DNA of 64,000 nt from Terripilifer ovatus (GTDB lineage: Bacteria > Pseudomonadota > Alphaproteobacteria > Rhizobiales > Beijerinckiaceae): the NCBI GenBank assembly GCA_029222685.1, contig JARHVB010000005.1, positions 248,001 to 312,000 of the forward strand, written 5' to 3'. Positions 44,875 through 54,307 of the stretch are shown piece after piece (the stretch's first letter is position 1; the number at the start of each line of letters is the position of its first letter). The notes beneath the pieces were generated by a model, which saw only the letters and a program-made list of their open reading frames with translations, was not told where the DNA came from and made no database searches. The position numbers were made by a program, and so were the translations under genes.

Positions 44875-47220
44875 CTATGACGCGTGGATCGCCCTCCAGA
44901 TTCGCTCCGAAGTGACCGGCATTTCCAGATGCCTGACGTTGTAGTCACGCAATGCGTCGACCGCGGCGTTGACCAGCACACCAAGCGCCGGCGTCGTGCC
45001 GCCCTCTCCTCCCGCGCGTATGCCAAGCGGATTGCTCACGGCCGGCGTCTCGCTGATGATCGTGTCATATGCCGGCAGCCGATCCGCACGCGGCATGGCA
45101 TAGTCCATGAACGAACCGGAGAGGAGCTGGCCCGACGAAGCATCATAGCTGCAGATTTCGCTCAGGGCCTGGCCGAGCCCCTGCGTGATCGCCCCATGCG
45201 CCTGGCCGTGCAGGATCAGCGGATTCACGGCCCGCCCGACATCGTCAACGGCAACGTAATTGACCACGTCCAGCACGCCCGTCTCCGGGTCGATCTCGAC
45301 CTCGCAGACATGGCTGCCGAAGGGAAAACCTGCCGCCTTCGACACCTCGTCGCAGGTCGCCGTCAACGGCCCCTGAAGCTCGTCGGGCAAGGTTTTGTCG
45401 CGCGCGGCCGCCGCGGCAAGCTCGTACAGGCTGATCGACGTGTTTGCCGTGGACGGCGAGAACCTGCCGTCCTCGAAATGGAGCGACGACGCTTCCACGC
45501 CGAGGACATGCGCCGCGATCAATCTCGCCCGTTCGAGCACGCCAACGGCGGCCTTGCCGATGACGACGCCGGCGAGGCGCATTGAGCGGCCCGCATGCGA
45601 GCCGCCGCCCGCCATCACCCGCATCGTATCGCCCTGCACGAGCCGCACTTCCCTGAAGCGCACGCCAAACGCGGTGGTGATGAGCTGCGCAAAACTCGTC
45701 TCGTGGCCCTGGCCGCTTGAAAGCGTACCGATCACAACCTCAACGACCTCATCGGGAAGCACTGTGACTTCGGCGCGCTCGCGCGGAATGCCGCTGGCAA
45801 TCTCGATGTAGTTGGCGACGCCGATCCCGCGCAACCGGCCCCGGTGCGCCGCCTCGGCGCGGCGCTTTTCGAACGTGTTCCACTTCCCCCGCTCGAGCGC
45901 AATCTTCATCACCTCATCGTAGCAGCCGCTGTCGTAGATCAGTCCGACCGCGTTCCTGTAGGGCAAAGCGGCAGCGGGGATGAGATTGCGGTGCCGCAGC
46001 GCGACGCGGTCGAAGCCATGCTCCTGCGCAGCAAGGTCGATCAGCCGCTCGATGACGAACATCGCCTCGGGACGGCCGGAACTGCGATAGGAATTGGTCG
46101 GCGGGGTATTGGTGAAGACAGCCTGCGCATGCACATGCGCAAGCGGAATCCGGTAGACGCTCGTTGCCAGTTCCACGCCCTTGGTGAGCGGGCCATAGCT
46201 GACCGAATGCGCGCCGATGTTGCTGATATTGGTGCTGCGCATCGCCAGGAAATCGCCATCGGCGCTCAGTGCCAGTTCGGCCTCGACTTCAAGATCGCGC
46301 CCGCCATAATCGGACAGGAACGCCTCGCTGCGCTCGCACGTCCATTTGACCGGCCGCCCGACTCTCCGCGCGGCCCAGGCGATCAGGGCGAATTCCACAT
46401 AGAAGGCGTTTCGCGTGCCGAAATTGCCACCGATATCCCTGGCGATCACCCTGACGTTCGCATCGGGCACGCCGAGCACCGTGGCCAGTTCGTGGCGCTG
46501 GCGCACCACATTGCCACCGCCGGCCCGCAAAGTGTAAACGCCGCTCTGCGGATCGAAAACAGCCAGCGCGGAGCGCGGCTCCATGGGCACGCCGGTGACG
46601 CGCTGGATCCACGTCTTGAGATGAACCACATGGGCTGCCGCACGAAAGGCGGCCTCGACGCCTTCTCTGTCGCCCACTTCTGCATCGAGCGCGATGTTCG
46701 TGCCGGCAGTGGGATGGATGACCGACACATTCTCGCAGCCCTGGAGGGCGCGAAGCGAGAAAGGAAGGGTTGTGTAACGCACGGCAACCGCTTCCGCCCC
46801 GTCCCTGGCGGCAGAGACACTGTCGGCAATCACGATCGCCACAGCCTCGCCCACATGGCGCACACGATCCGCCGGAAGCACGTGCTGACGTGAGATGAAG
46901 GGCGCGCCCTCCTTCGGCTTCAACGCGATGTCAAGAGAGCCGCTGGAGACGGGACTATGGGGAACCGGCTTCAACCCGTCGATCTCCGCATCCTTTCCCG
47001 TGAGGACACAGACCACGCCCGGAATGGCCATCGCACTCTGCACATCGATGGCTTCAATCATCGCGTGTGGGTGAGGAGAGCGCACCATCGCGGCATAGAA
47101 TGCACCGGTCTCTAAGCAATCATCCGAGAACTGACCGGCGCCCGTCAGAAGCCTGTAGTCTTCCTTGCGTTCGACCGGATCGCCGATCTTGGGGGACTCC
47201 ACGCCCGACCATTGCGCCAT
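44875..47220 (-). CDS. Molybdopterin-binding large subunit of a xanthine/CO dehydrogenase-type enzyme
   Basis: A 781-residue subunit of the molybdenum hydroxylase family. It opens with GDPVERKEDYRLLTGAGQFSDD, typical of CoxL-like subunits. DIGGNFGTRNAFYVEFALIAW and the C-terminal GIRAGGEGGTTPALG carrying the catalytic Glu are present. The CO-dehydrogenase active-site loop with Cys is absent (SYRSSGRPEA here), so it is not a true CO dehydrogenase. The partner FAD and 2Fe-2S subunits are not adjacent on either side. It may hydroxylate an N-heterocycle or aldehyde. Confidence 0.9.
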   Translation of the reverse strand: MAQWSGVESPKIGDPVERKEDYRLLTGAGQFSDDCLETGAFYAAMVRSPHPHAMIEAIDVQSAMAIPGVVCVLTGKDAEIDGLKPVPHSPVSSGSLDIALKPKEGAPFISRQHVLPADRVRHVGEAVAIVIADSVSAARDGAEAVAVRYTTLPFSLRALQGCENVSVIHPTAGTNIALDAEVGDREGVEAAFRAAAHVVHLKTWIQRVTGVPMEPRSALAVFDPQSGVYTLRAGGGNVVRQRHELATVLGVPDANVRVIARDIGGNFGTRNAFYVEFALIAWAARRVGRPVKWTCERSEAFLSDYGGRDLEVEAELALSADGDFLAMRSTNISNIGAHSVSYGPLTKGVELATSVYRIPLAHVHAQAVFTNTPPTNSYRSSGRPEAMFVIERLIDLAAQEHGFDRVALRHRNLIPAAALPYRNAVGLIYDSGCYDEVMKIALERGKWNTFEKRRAEAAHRGRLRGIGVANYIEIASGIPRERAEVTVLPDEVVEVVIGTLSSGQGHETSFAQLITTAFGVRFREVRLVQGDTMRVMAGGGSHAGRSMRLAGVVIGKAAVGVLERARLIAAHVLGVEASSLHFEDGRFSPSTANTSISLYELAAAAARDKTLPDELQGPLTATCDEVSKAAGFPFGSHVCEVEIDPETGVLDVVNYVAVDDVGRAVNPLILHGQAHGAITQGLGQALSEICSYDASSGQLLSGSFMDYAMPRADRLPAYDTIISETPAVSNPLGIRAGGEGGTTPALGVLVNAAVDALRDYNVRHLEMPVTSERIWRAIHAS

Positions 47221-47361
47221 CGTCGTTGCTCTCCCCAGAACCTTGTATTTCGCGCTGCGAACAAGGCGTTTTGTAACGCTTAGTCATCCGCGGCAAGACC
47301 TGTCAAGGAAGACAGCGAGGAACAGCGAAGCAGCTTGACGAGAGCCTGCTTCGTGTTAGGT

Positions 47362-47385
47362 AATTCGCAACGATAAAATTCGCAA
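47362..47385. promoter_or_regulatory. Direct repeat AATTCGCAA upstream of a Bug receptor gene
   Basis: AATTCGCAA occurs at 47362-47370 and 47377-47385, a 15-base period, in the 187-base gap between the divergent molybdopterin subunit gene and the receptor gene. It may be a regulator binding site. Confidence 0.3.
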
Positions 47386-47407
47386 AGCGGATTTCGGGAG
47401 GAGTGTT

Positions 47408-48421
47408 GTGTCGGTTGCGTCCAGAAATCTGGCCGGCCTGCTTGCCGTCTGTGCGCTTGCCTCGACGCATGGCGCGACGGCGCAGGAATTCTTTCAAGGC
47501 AAGACCATCACCATCATTATCGGGTCTGGCCCCGCAGGCTCCTATGATAATTTCGGCCGCCTCGCCGCCCGGCATCTCGGCCGCTTCGTTCCGGGCAAGC
47601 CCAATGTCGTGGCGCAGAATATGCCGGGCGCGGGAAGTATTCAGACTGCGAACTACATTTATAATATCGGTCCGAAGGATGGCACTGCCCTTGGCCTAAT
47701 GAGCCCCTCCACCACGGTCATGCAGACATTTCCCGGCGCCAGGTACGAGGCGGCGCGCTTTCGCTGGATCGGCCGGATCAATTCGAATACCAACGTCACA
47801 TTTGTCCGCAGCGACGCGGCTGTCCGCTCGATCGAGGATGCGAGACAGCACGAGATCAAACTAGGCGCGACGGCCCCCTCGTCGCCGCTCGCGTTTCAGA
47901 CGCGGCTGATGAACCAGGTCGCGGGCACCAAATTCCACATGGTGCTCGGTTACATTGACGCGGCCGCGAGCATGCTGGCTGTGGAGCGCGGCGAGGTGGA
48001 TGGCGGAAGCACCGCCTGGAATACGCTGAAAACCGCTCGGCCGCAGTGGCTTGAGTCCGGTTTCGTCAAAGTCATCCTGCAATATGGCCTCACGCCCAAC
48101 CCGGAGCTTCCCGACGTTCCGCTGGCCGGAAACATCGTTCAGAGCGAAGACGCCAAACACCTGATGTCGGTCTTCATGAACGCTGCCGATGTCGGATACT
48201 CCCTGATGGCGGCGCCTGAAACGCCGGAGGACCGGGTTAAAACATTGCGCGACGCGTTCCAGGCCATGGCGGACGATCCGAAATTCCGCGAAGACGCAAG
48301 CCGCATAGAGAAGAGCATCTTCCCGCTTGGCGGCGCCGAACTGGAACAAATGATCAAGGAGACGTCCGTCATCTCGCCCGAAATACGGGAAGCCGCAGCA
48401 AAGGCACTGACGTCGGACTAG
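47408..48421 (+). CDS. Bug-type periplasmic binding protein
   Basis: A 337-residue exported receptor with a signal peptide ending ATA-QEFFQ. ITIIIGSGPAGSYDNFGRLAARHL and QNMPGAGSIQTANYIYN mark the subgroup that also contains the receptor at 49181. It starts with GTG, preceded by GGGAGGA. It probably forms one transcript with the enoyl-CoA hydratase, the next receptor and UbiD, and so may import their substrate. Confidence 0.88.
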   Translation: MSVASRNLAGLLAVCALASTHGATAQEFFQGKTITIIIGSGPAGSYDNFGRLAARHLGRFVPGKPNVVAQNMPGAGSIQTANYIYNIGPKDGTALGLMSPSTTVMQTFPGARYEAARFRWIGRINSNTNVTFVRSDAAVRSIEDARQHEIKLGATAPSSPLAFQTRLMNQVAGTKFHMVLGYIDAAASMLAVERGEVDGGSTAWNTLKTARPQWLESGFVKVILQYGLTPNPELPDVPLAGNIVQSEDAKHLMSVFMNAADVGYSLMAAPETPEDRVKTLRDAFQAMADDPKFREDASRIEKSIFPLGGAELEQMIKETSVISPEIREAAAKALTSD

Positions 48422-48430
48422 GGAGCGAAT

Positions 48431-49159
48431 ATGAGCGAAAACATCCTCGTCGTGTCGGACGATCCGATCCTACGGATTACCCTGAACCGTCCCGAGGCCG
48501 GCAATGGCGTCACCGACGACATGGCGGCGGAGCTGACGCGGCTCCTGCTGCAGGAAGGTCCGAAACATCGTCTTGTCGTGTTGCGCGGCGCGGGCGCTGA
48601 TTTCTGCATCGGACGCGCGGCCGGCCCCAAGCCGGCAACGCCTCCCGAGGCGCTGGCGCGACGGCGTTCCACCGAAGTCATTTTCGATTGCTATGGTGCC
48701 TTCCGCAAATGCCCCGTGCCGATCATCGGCCTCGTGCAGGGCCGCGCGCTCGGCTTTGGCTGCTCCATCGCAAGTCTGTGCGATCTCACCATCGCCACCA
48801 CGCAGGCGAAGTTCCAGATCCCTGAGATGTCGCATCGCATCATGCCAACCATGGTGCTGTCGTCGCTGATCGATCGCCTGCCGCGCAAGGCGATCTCGCA
48901 TCTGGTTTACACGTCCCAGGTGATCGGGCCCAAGCGCGCACTCGCGTTCGGCATCTGCGGCGATATCGTCGAACCGCAGGACGCGGAAGCAGCCCTCGAC
49001 ACGGCCTGCCAGGCGATCCTCGCCGCGCCGGCGGCGGCGACCGAAGGCGTCAAGGAATATCTGCGCACCGCGATGCAGATGGACGTCCAGGGCGCCGTCG
49101 ATTTCGCCAGGAACATCCACGCGACGATCAATTCATCGTCTGAAATGAAGAAGCCCTGA
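48431..49159 (+). CDS. Enoyl-CoA hydratase/isomerase family protein
   Basis: A 242-residue crotonase-fold protein. The oxyanion-hole regions are GAGADFCIGRAA and GRALGFGCSIASLCD. Of the two glutamates used by hydratases, the first (GGCEL motif) is Ser112 here, while the second (IPE) is Glu132. It may therefore be an isomerase, hydrolase or decarboxylase rather than a hydratase. It lies nine bases after a receptor gene, in the same transcript as UbiD. Confidence 0.85.
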   Translation: MSENILVVSDDPILRITLNRPEAGNGVTDDMAAELTRLLLQEGPKHRLVVLRGAGADFCIGRAAGPKPATPPEALARRRSTEVIFDCYGAFRKCPVPIIGLVQGRALGFGCSIASLCDLTIATTQAKFQIPEMSHRIMPTMVLSSLIDRLPRKAISHLVYTSQVIGPKRALAFGICGDIVEPQDAEAALDTACQAILAAPAAATEGVKEYLRTAMQMDVQGAVDFARNIHATINSSSEMKKP

Positions 49160-49180
49160 ATTCATGATCTAGGGGGAACC

Positions 49181-50197
49181 ATGCGCACCTTCGCAATCCT
49201 GAGCGCCACGGCGGCTAGCCTGCTTTCGCCTCTCGCCGCTCAGGCGCAGGCGGTGGACTACTTCAAGGGCAAGCCGCTGACGGTCATCACCAGCACCGGC
49301 GCCGGTGGTCCCTATGATCTCGTCGCCCGCGTCGTCTCGAAATATCTGACCAGGAACCTGCCGGGCAATCCATCCCCCGTCATCCAGAACATGCCGGGCG
49401 CCGGCCACGTTCTGGCGACCAATTACATGTACAATCAGGCGGCGCAGGACGGCACGGTCATCGCCATCGTCGCCAATTCGATTCCACTGCACCAGATGAT
49501 CAACGGCAAGGGCGTGCGCTATGACGCCCGCAAGATCAACTGGATCGGCTCCACCGGCATTTCCAATCTGGCGACGGTCGCCTGGCACACGTCGGGCATC
49601 AAGACCACCGACGACGTGATGCAGCGCGAGCTCATCACCGGCGTCACGGGCGCAGGCTCCGGCACCTATCTCTATCCCGCGGTGATGAACCTGGTGCTCG
49701 GCACGAAATTCAAGTTCGTCATGGGCTACAAGAGCTCGACCGAGATCGGCTTGGCAATGGAGCGCGGCGAGGTCTTCGGCCGCAGCGGCACCAGCATCGC
49801 CGGCATGAACCAGGAGAACCCGGACTGGCTGCCGAACAAAAAGATCTTCGTCCTGTCGCAGGTCGGCGCCAAGCGCGATCCGCTGCTGCCGGACGTGCCG
49901 CTGATGGAAGAGCTCGGCCGCAACCCGCAGGAAAAAGCGATCCTCAAACTTGTCTCCTCGCCCGTGGCCCTAGGCCGTCCGTTCCTGACGGGTCCTGGCG
50001 TGCCGGCTGACAGGGTCGAGACCCTGCGCCGCGCCTTCGATGTCTCCATGAAAGACCAGCAATTCATCGACGAGGCAGCCAAGGTGCAGATCGAGCTCGC
50101 CCCGCTGACCGGCGAACAGGTGACAAAGATCGTCGCCGACAGTTTTGCGACACCCGTCGAACTCGTCGACAAGGTGCGCGGCCTCATGGCCGAATAA
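49181..50197 (+). CDS. Bug-type periplasmic binding protein
   Basis: A 338-residue exported receptor with a signal peptide ending AQA-QAVDY. KPLTVITSTGAGGPYDLVARVVSKYL and QNMPGAGHVLATNYMYNQA place it with the receptor at 47408. Strong GGGGG before the ATG. It sits between the enoyl-CoA hydratase and UbiD genes, which suggests it captures a carboxylic acid processed by them. Confidence 0.9.
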   Translation: MRTFAILSATAASLLSPLAAQAQAVDYFKGKPLTVITSTGAGGPYDLVARVVSKYLTRNLPGNPSPVIQNMPGAGHVLATNYMYNQAAQDGTVIAIVANSIPLHQMINGKGVRYDARKINWIGSTGISNLATVAWHTSGIKTTDDVMQRELITGVTGAGSGTYLYPAVMNLVLGTKFKFVMGYKSSTEIGLAMERGEVFGRSGTSIAGMNQENPDWLPNKKIFVLSQVGAKRDPLLPDVPLMEELGRNPQEKAILKLVSSPVALGRPFLTGPGVPADRVETLRRAFDVSMKDQQFIDEAAKVQIELAPLTGEQVTKIVADSFATPVELVDKVRGLMAE

Positions 50198-50231
50198 GCA
50201 GACAATCTGAACAGATTTTGGGAGCAGACGC

Positions 50232-51842
50232 ATGAGCAACACAGGAATGCAGGGTAAGGAATTCGATTTCGACAAATTCAGGCTGCGCAAGTTCGTCGAC
50301 AAGATCGCCGAACTCGGGGAAGTCGAAGTCCATGAGGAACCGGTGACCTTGACCGCCATGAGCGGCATGATCGAGCGCAGCCCGAAGGCGCTGCTGTTCA
50401 AGCAGGCCGGCCCCGAGAAGGTCGAGATCATCGCCAAGGCGGCGGCGAGCCGCGCCCGCCTCACGGCGGCGCTCGATGCGACGCCTGAAACCGTCTACGA
50501 AAAGTTTTTGGGCCGCCTGGCCTCGCCGAAAACCTCCGTGGAAGTGCCGTCCGACGAAGCGCCCGTTCATGCCATCAAGATCACCGGCAAGGATGTCGAT
50601 CTCACCAAGCTGCCATTCCATCCCCAGCATGAGTTCGATGGAAGCTGCTACATCTCCTCCGGCATCGATTATGTGCGCGACCCGCAGACCGGCCGATCCA
50701 ATGTCGGCAGCCGGCGCCTCTCCCTGCGCAACCGCTACCAGACCGGCACCAACATCACCGCGCCCTCCGACCTCAAGCGGATTTTCGAAGGCTGCGCCCG
50801 GCGCAAGGAGCGGCTGCCGATCACTTTCACCATCGGCACCCATCCGCTCGACTTCTTCGCCGCGACCACGCGCCAGCAGGGCGACGAGCATCACATGATC
50901 TCGACCATGCGCGGCGAATCCGCCCCGCTGGTCAAGAGCCTGACCAACGACATTCTGGTGCCAGCCGACGCCGAGATCGTCCTTGAAGGCTATCTCGACG
51001 AACGCGGCTATTTTGAGCCGGAAGGGCCGTTCGGTGAATACATGGGATATTATGGTGCCATCCACATGGATCCGGTGTTCACCTGCACCGCGATCACCAT
51101 GCGCAAGGATGTCCTGCACCAGACCCTGCAGCATGGCACAGCCTTCGTGCTCGACCAGACCGACGCCGCCTGCATGACGGCGCTGCGCGTCGAGGCCACG
51201 GCCATGCGAATTCTGAAGACCGTCTGCCGTGAGCCGATCGCCGTCAGTTCGCGCTCGCTGTCTGGCGGTTCGGGGACGCTGCGCATCTCGATGAAGCAGC
51301 ATCGCCACGGCGAGGCGCGCAACGCCATGCTGGCGATCTTCGGCGCCATCCTGCAGATCAAGCAGATCTATGTCTTCGACGAGGACATCAACGTGCATGA
51401 CGACCGCCAGGTCGAATGGGCGATCGGCACCCGCTTCCAGGCCGATGAGGATATCGTCGTCGTCAACGGCATGATGGGCATGCCGATGGACCCGTCATTG
51501 AACGGCCGCCGCACCGGCGCCAAGGCCGGCTTCGATTGCACCAGGCCGTTCGGGCGCGGCAGCGAGATCGTCCATATGCGCTGCGCCGCCAAACCGAGCT
51601 ATGGCCCCGCACGCTTCCAGACGGTGGAACAGGCACTGGAGGCAGGACCTCTGTACTATACCCATCTGGTCGAAGCCGTCGGCAGCACCGATGGCCGCGA
51701 AGTCGCCGCCGCCCTCGATGATCTGCGCAGCCGCGGCCGCCTCGGCCGCGACAAGGACGGCCGGTATCATCTTGCCGATTCCAAACCGGGACTGACCGGC
51801 ATCGTCGGCGAGCTCTATCATGATCCGAACCACGGCATCTGA
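50232..51842 (+). CDS. UbiD-family (de)carboxylase, C-terminus apparently frameshifted
   Basis: A 536-residue UbiD-type enzyme that would use prenylated flavin to (de)carboxylate an aromatic or unsaturated acid. SNVGSRRLSLRNRYQTGTNI, EGYLDERGYFEPEGPFGEYMGYYG and VFDEDINVHDDRQVEWAI are recognisable. Directly after the TGA at 51840, the +1 frame continues as DVSQPPKLMELAKKAIQTN and stops at 51900, with 17 of 19 codons ending in G or C. One extra base near 51840 would explain it. No UbiX (flavin prenyltransferase) is in the window. Confidence 0.88.
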   Translation: MSNTGMQGKEFDFDKFRLRKFVDKIAELGEVEVHEEPVTLTAMSGMIERSPKALLFKQAGPEKVEIIAKAAASRARLTAALDATPETVYEKFLGRLASPKTSVEVPSDEAPVHAIKITGKDVDLTKLPFHPQHEFDGSCYISSGIDYVRDPQTGRSNVGSRRLSLRNRYQTGTNITAPSDLKRIFEGCARRKERLPITFTIGTHPLDFFAATTRQQGDEHHMISTMRGESAPLVKSLTNDILVPADAEIVLEGYLDERGYFEPEGPFGEYMGYYGAIHMDPVFTCTAITMRKDVLHQTLQHGTAFVLDQTDAACMTALRVEATAMRILKTVCREPIAVSSRSLSGGSGTLRISMKQHRHGEARNAMLAIFGAILQIKQIYVFDEDINVHDDRQVEWAIGTRFQADEDIVVVNGMMGMPMDPSLNGRRTGAKAGFDCTRPFGRGSEIVHMRCAAKPSYGPARFQTVEQALEAGPLYYTHLVEAVGSTDGREVAAALDDLRSRGRLGRDKDGRYHLADSKPGLTGIVGELYHDPNHGI

Positions 51843-51901
51843 CGTCAGCCAGCCGCCGAAACTGATGGAACTGGCGAAGAAGGCGATCCAGACGAACTGA
51901 G

Positions 51902-52288
51902 CTATCGCCGGTCGAGAACGATCTGCGTCTGGGTAACGATGGCGGCGAGCTTGCCGTCGCTGCGGAATATGCGCGACTCTATGACGATCGTGGTGCGTCC
52001 CACATGCAAGGGCGTGGAAACGCAACGCACCGTCTCGCCCACTTTTACCGAAGCGAAAAAATTGGTCTTGCTTTCGATCGTGCTCGTCGTCTTGCCTTCG
52101 GGAAGATGGACGAGGGACGCCTGCGCGCCCACGGAATCGCCAAACCCCATGAACACGCCGCCGTGCAGCATGTCGCCGACGCGGCAAAGGTCGTCCCTGG
52201 CCACCATCTCGCCCTCGAATCGGTCCTTGCCGCGATAGGTGATCTTCAGGCCCAGCAAGTCCCGATAGGTTCGCTTCGTCTCAGTCAT
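51902..52288 (-). CDS. PaaI-type hotdog thioesterase
   Basis: A 128-residue hotdog-fold protein. The helix motif LHGGVFMGFGDSVGAQAS contains the PaaI-type HGG and the catalytic Asp. It would hydrolyse an aryl- or acyl-CoA thioester. It is convergent with UbiD and is the last gene of a minus-strand series of receptor, reductase, esterase, ligase and CoA-transferase-like genes, so it could recycle CoA from their intermediates. Confidence 0.85.
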   Translation of the reverse strand: MTETKRTYRDLLGLKITYRGKDRFEGEMVARDDLCRVGDMLHGGVFMGFGDSVGAQASLVHLPEGKTTSTIESKTNFFASVKVGETVRCVSTPLHVGRTTIVIESRIFRSDGKLAAIVTQTQIVLDRR

Positions 52289-52293
52289 TCAGA

Positions 52294-53274
52294 TCAGTTC
52301 TCCAGAAGATGCGCTTGCCGCACCAGTTCCTTGTAGTCGACATTGGCTTTCAGGAACATCGCCTGCCCCTCGTCCGGCGTCACGATGAATGGGATGCCGC
52401 CGGCGGTCGCCAGAAATTTCCTTGTCTCCTCAGTACTGAGGATCTGGTTGAACAGTTTATTCAGCTTGTCGACGATCGGCCGCGGTGTCGCAGCCGGAAC
52501 CATGGTGGCAAACCAGCTCCGCATATCCATATCCGGCACACCGCCTTCGATCATGGTGGGAACATCAGGCGCGATGTCCATACGCTCGCTCGAACTGATT
52601 CCGAGCAGGCGAATGCGCCCTTCCCTCGCCTGCGACAGGCCGAAGACCGGATCCCAGACGCCGTAGTCGACCGCGCCGCTGTTCATATCGCTCATTGCCT
52701 GAGATGAGGCCCGGTATTGCACGATCGTCGGATCGACACCCATCTTGATCTTGTAAAGCTCGCCGACCATCTGGCTGAAGATGCTCGAAGATGCGTAGCT
52801 GGCCTTGTCACCCTTGTTTTTGAGCGCTGCGGTCAGCTCAGGCAGCGTCTTGATCGGGCTGCCGGCGGAGACCCCGATAAAGAACGCCTGGCGCTGCACG
52901 TTGGAAACGACCTGCAGGTCTTCCGCCTTGAATTGCGGATGCTTGAGGCGATTGAGATTGGCGGCAATCCCGTTCGCGCCATGCAGGTAGATGGTATAGC
53001 CATCCGGCTTGGCTCTCGCCACATACTCCGCCGCGATATTGCCCCCCGCGCCGGCCCGGTTCTCGACGATGACTGCGACCGGCACGAGCTGCCCCAGCTT
53101 CTCGGCGAAGTAGCGTACGATGACGTCGGCTCCGGTGCCCGGCGGCAGCGCACAGATCAGCGAGATCGTTCGATTGGGATAGTCCTCATTGGCCGCGACC
53201 GCCCTTGACGCGGCCGAAACTGCCAATCCGGCGACAAATGCAGCACCAAGTGCGAACCGCTTCAACGCCGTCAT
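52294..53274 (-). CDS. Bug-type periplasmic binding protein, tandem copy 1
   Basis: A 326-residue exported receptor with a signal peptide ending in SRAVAA. TISLICALPPGTGADVIVRYFAEKLGQLVP and ENRAGAGGNIAAEYVARAKPDGYTIYLHGANGIAANL are typical. It is closely similar to the next gene upstream, with the last 110 residues nearly identical. The pair arose by tandem duplication. Confidence 0.9.
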   Translation of the reverse strand: MTALKRFALGAAFVAGLAVSAASRAVAANEDYPNRTISLICALPPGTGADVIVRYFAEKLGQLVPVAVIVENRAGAGGNIAAEYVARAKPDGYTIYLHGANGIAANLNRLKHPQFKAEDLQVVSNVQRQAFFIGVSAGSPIKTLPELTAALKNKGDKASYASSSIFSQMVGELYKIKMGVDPTIVQYRASSQAMSDMNSGAVDYGVWDPVFGLSQAREGRIRLLGISSSERMDIAPDVPTMIEGGVPDMDMRSWFATMVPAATPRPIVDKLNKLFNQILSTEETRKFLATAGGIPFIVTPDEGQAMFLKANVDYKELVRQAHLLEN

Positions 53275-53288
53275 GGTCGTCCTCCCGT

Positions 53289-54266
53289 TCAGTTCTCCGA
53301 GATATTGGCCTGCCGTACCAGCTCCTTGTAGTCCACATTGGCTTTCAGGAACATGGCCTGCCCCTCGTCCGGCGTCACGATGAACGGAACCCCGCCGGCG
53401 GTCGCCAGGAATTTCCGCGTCTCATCGGTACTAAGGATCTGGTTGAACAGCTTGTTGAGTTTGTCGACGATCGGCCGCGGCGTCGCCGCCGGCACCATCG
53501 TGGCGAACCAGCTCCGCATGTCCATATCCGGCACGCCGCCTTCGATCATGGTCGGCACGTCAGGCGCGATATCCATGCGTTCGCTCGAGCTGATGCCGAG
53601 CAGCCGGATGCGCCCCTCCCTCTCCTGGGAGATCGCGAAGGTCGGATCCCAGACGCCGTAGTCAATCGAACCGCTGAGCATATCGTTCATGGCCTGCGTG
53701 GAGGTCCGATACTGCACCAGGGTCGGATCGAGCCCCATCTTGATCTTGTAAAGCTCGCCGACGATCTGGCCGAAAATGTTCGAAGAGCCATAGCTGGCCT
53801 TGTCACCCTTCTTCTTCATCGCCTCGGTCAGGTCACGCAAGGTCCTGATCGGGCCGGCGGCGGGGACGCCGATAAAGAACGCCTGGCTCTGGACATTGGA
53901 AACGACCTGCAGGTCTTCCGCCTTGTACTGCGGGTTCTTGAGCCGATTGAGATTGGCGGCAATGGTGTTGGCGCCATGCAGATAAATCGTGTAGCCATCG
54001 GGCTTGGCGCGCGCCACATATTCCGCCGCGATATTACCCGAAGCGCCCGCCCGGTTCTCGACGATGACAGTGACAGGCACGAGCTGTCCCAGCTTCTCGG
54101 CGAAATAGCGTACAATAATATCGGCGCCTGTGCCGGGCGGCAGCGCGCAAATCAGCGAGATCATCCGGTTGGGATAGGCATCATCGGCGAATGTTGCGCG
54201 TGGCATGGCAGACACGGCCAATCCCGCGACAAGCGCACCGAACAGGAACCTCTTCGACACCGTCAT
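53289..54266 (-). CDS. Bug-type periplasmic binding protein, tandem copy 2
   Basis: A 325-residue exported receptor with a signal peptide (FGALVAGLAVSAMPRATFA). It matches the neighbouring copy through most of its length, with more differences at the start, in the middle (AAGPIRTLRDLTEAMKKKG against SAGSPIKTLPELTAALKNKG) and in the last four residues. The two may bind related ligands or provide dosage. It lies 14 bases upstream of the other copy in the same transcript. Confidence 0.9.
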   Translation of the reverse strand: MTVSKRFLFGALVAGLAVSAMPRATFADDAYPNRMISLICALPPGTGADIIVRYFAEKLGQLVPVTVIVENRAGASGNIAAEYVARAKPDGYTIYLHGANTIAANLNRLKNPQYKAEDLQVVSNVQSQAFFIGVPAAGPIRTLRDLTEAMKKKGDKASYGSSNIFGQIVGELYKIKMGLDPTLVQYRTSTQAMNDMLSGSIDYGVWDPTFAISQEREGRIRLLGISSSERMDIAPDVPTMIEGGVPDMDMRSWFATMVPAATPRPIVDKLNKLFNQILSTDETRKFLATAGGVPFIVTPDEGQAMFLKANVDYKELVRQANISEN

Positions 54267-54307
54267 GACATATCCTCCCGTTGTTTTCTCTTCTTGCCGT
54301 TCTGCGT

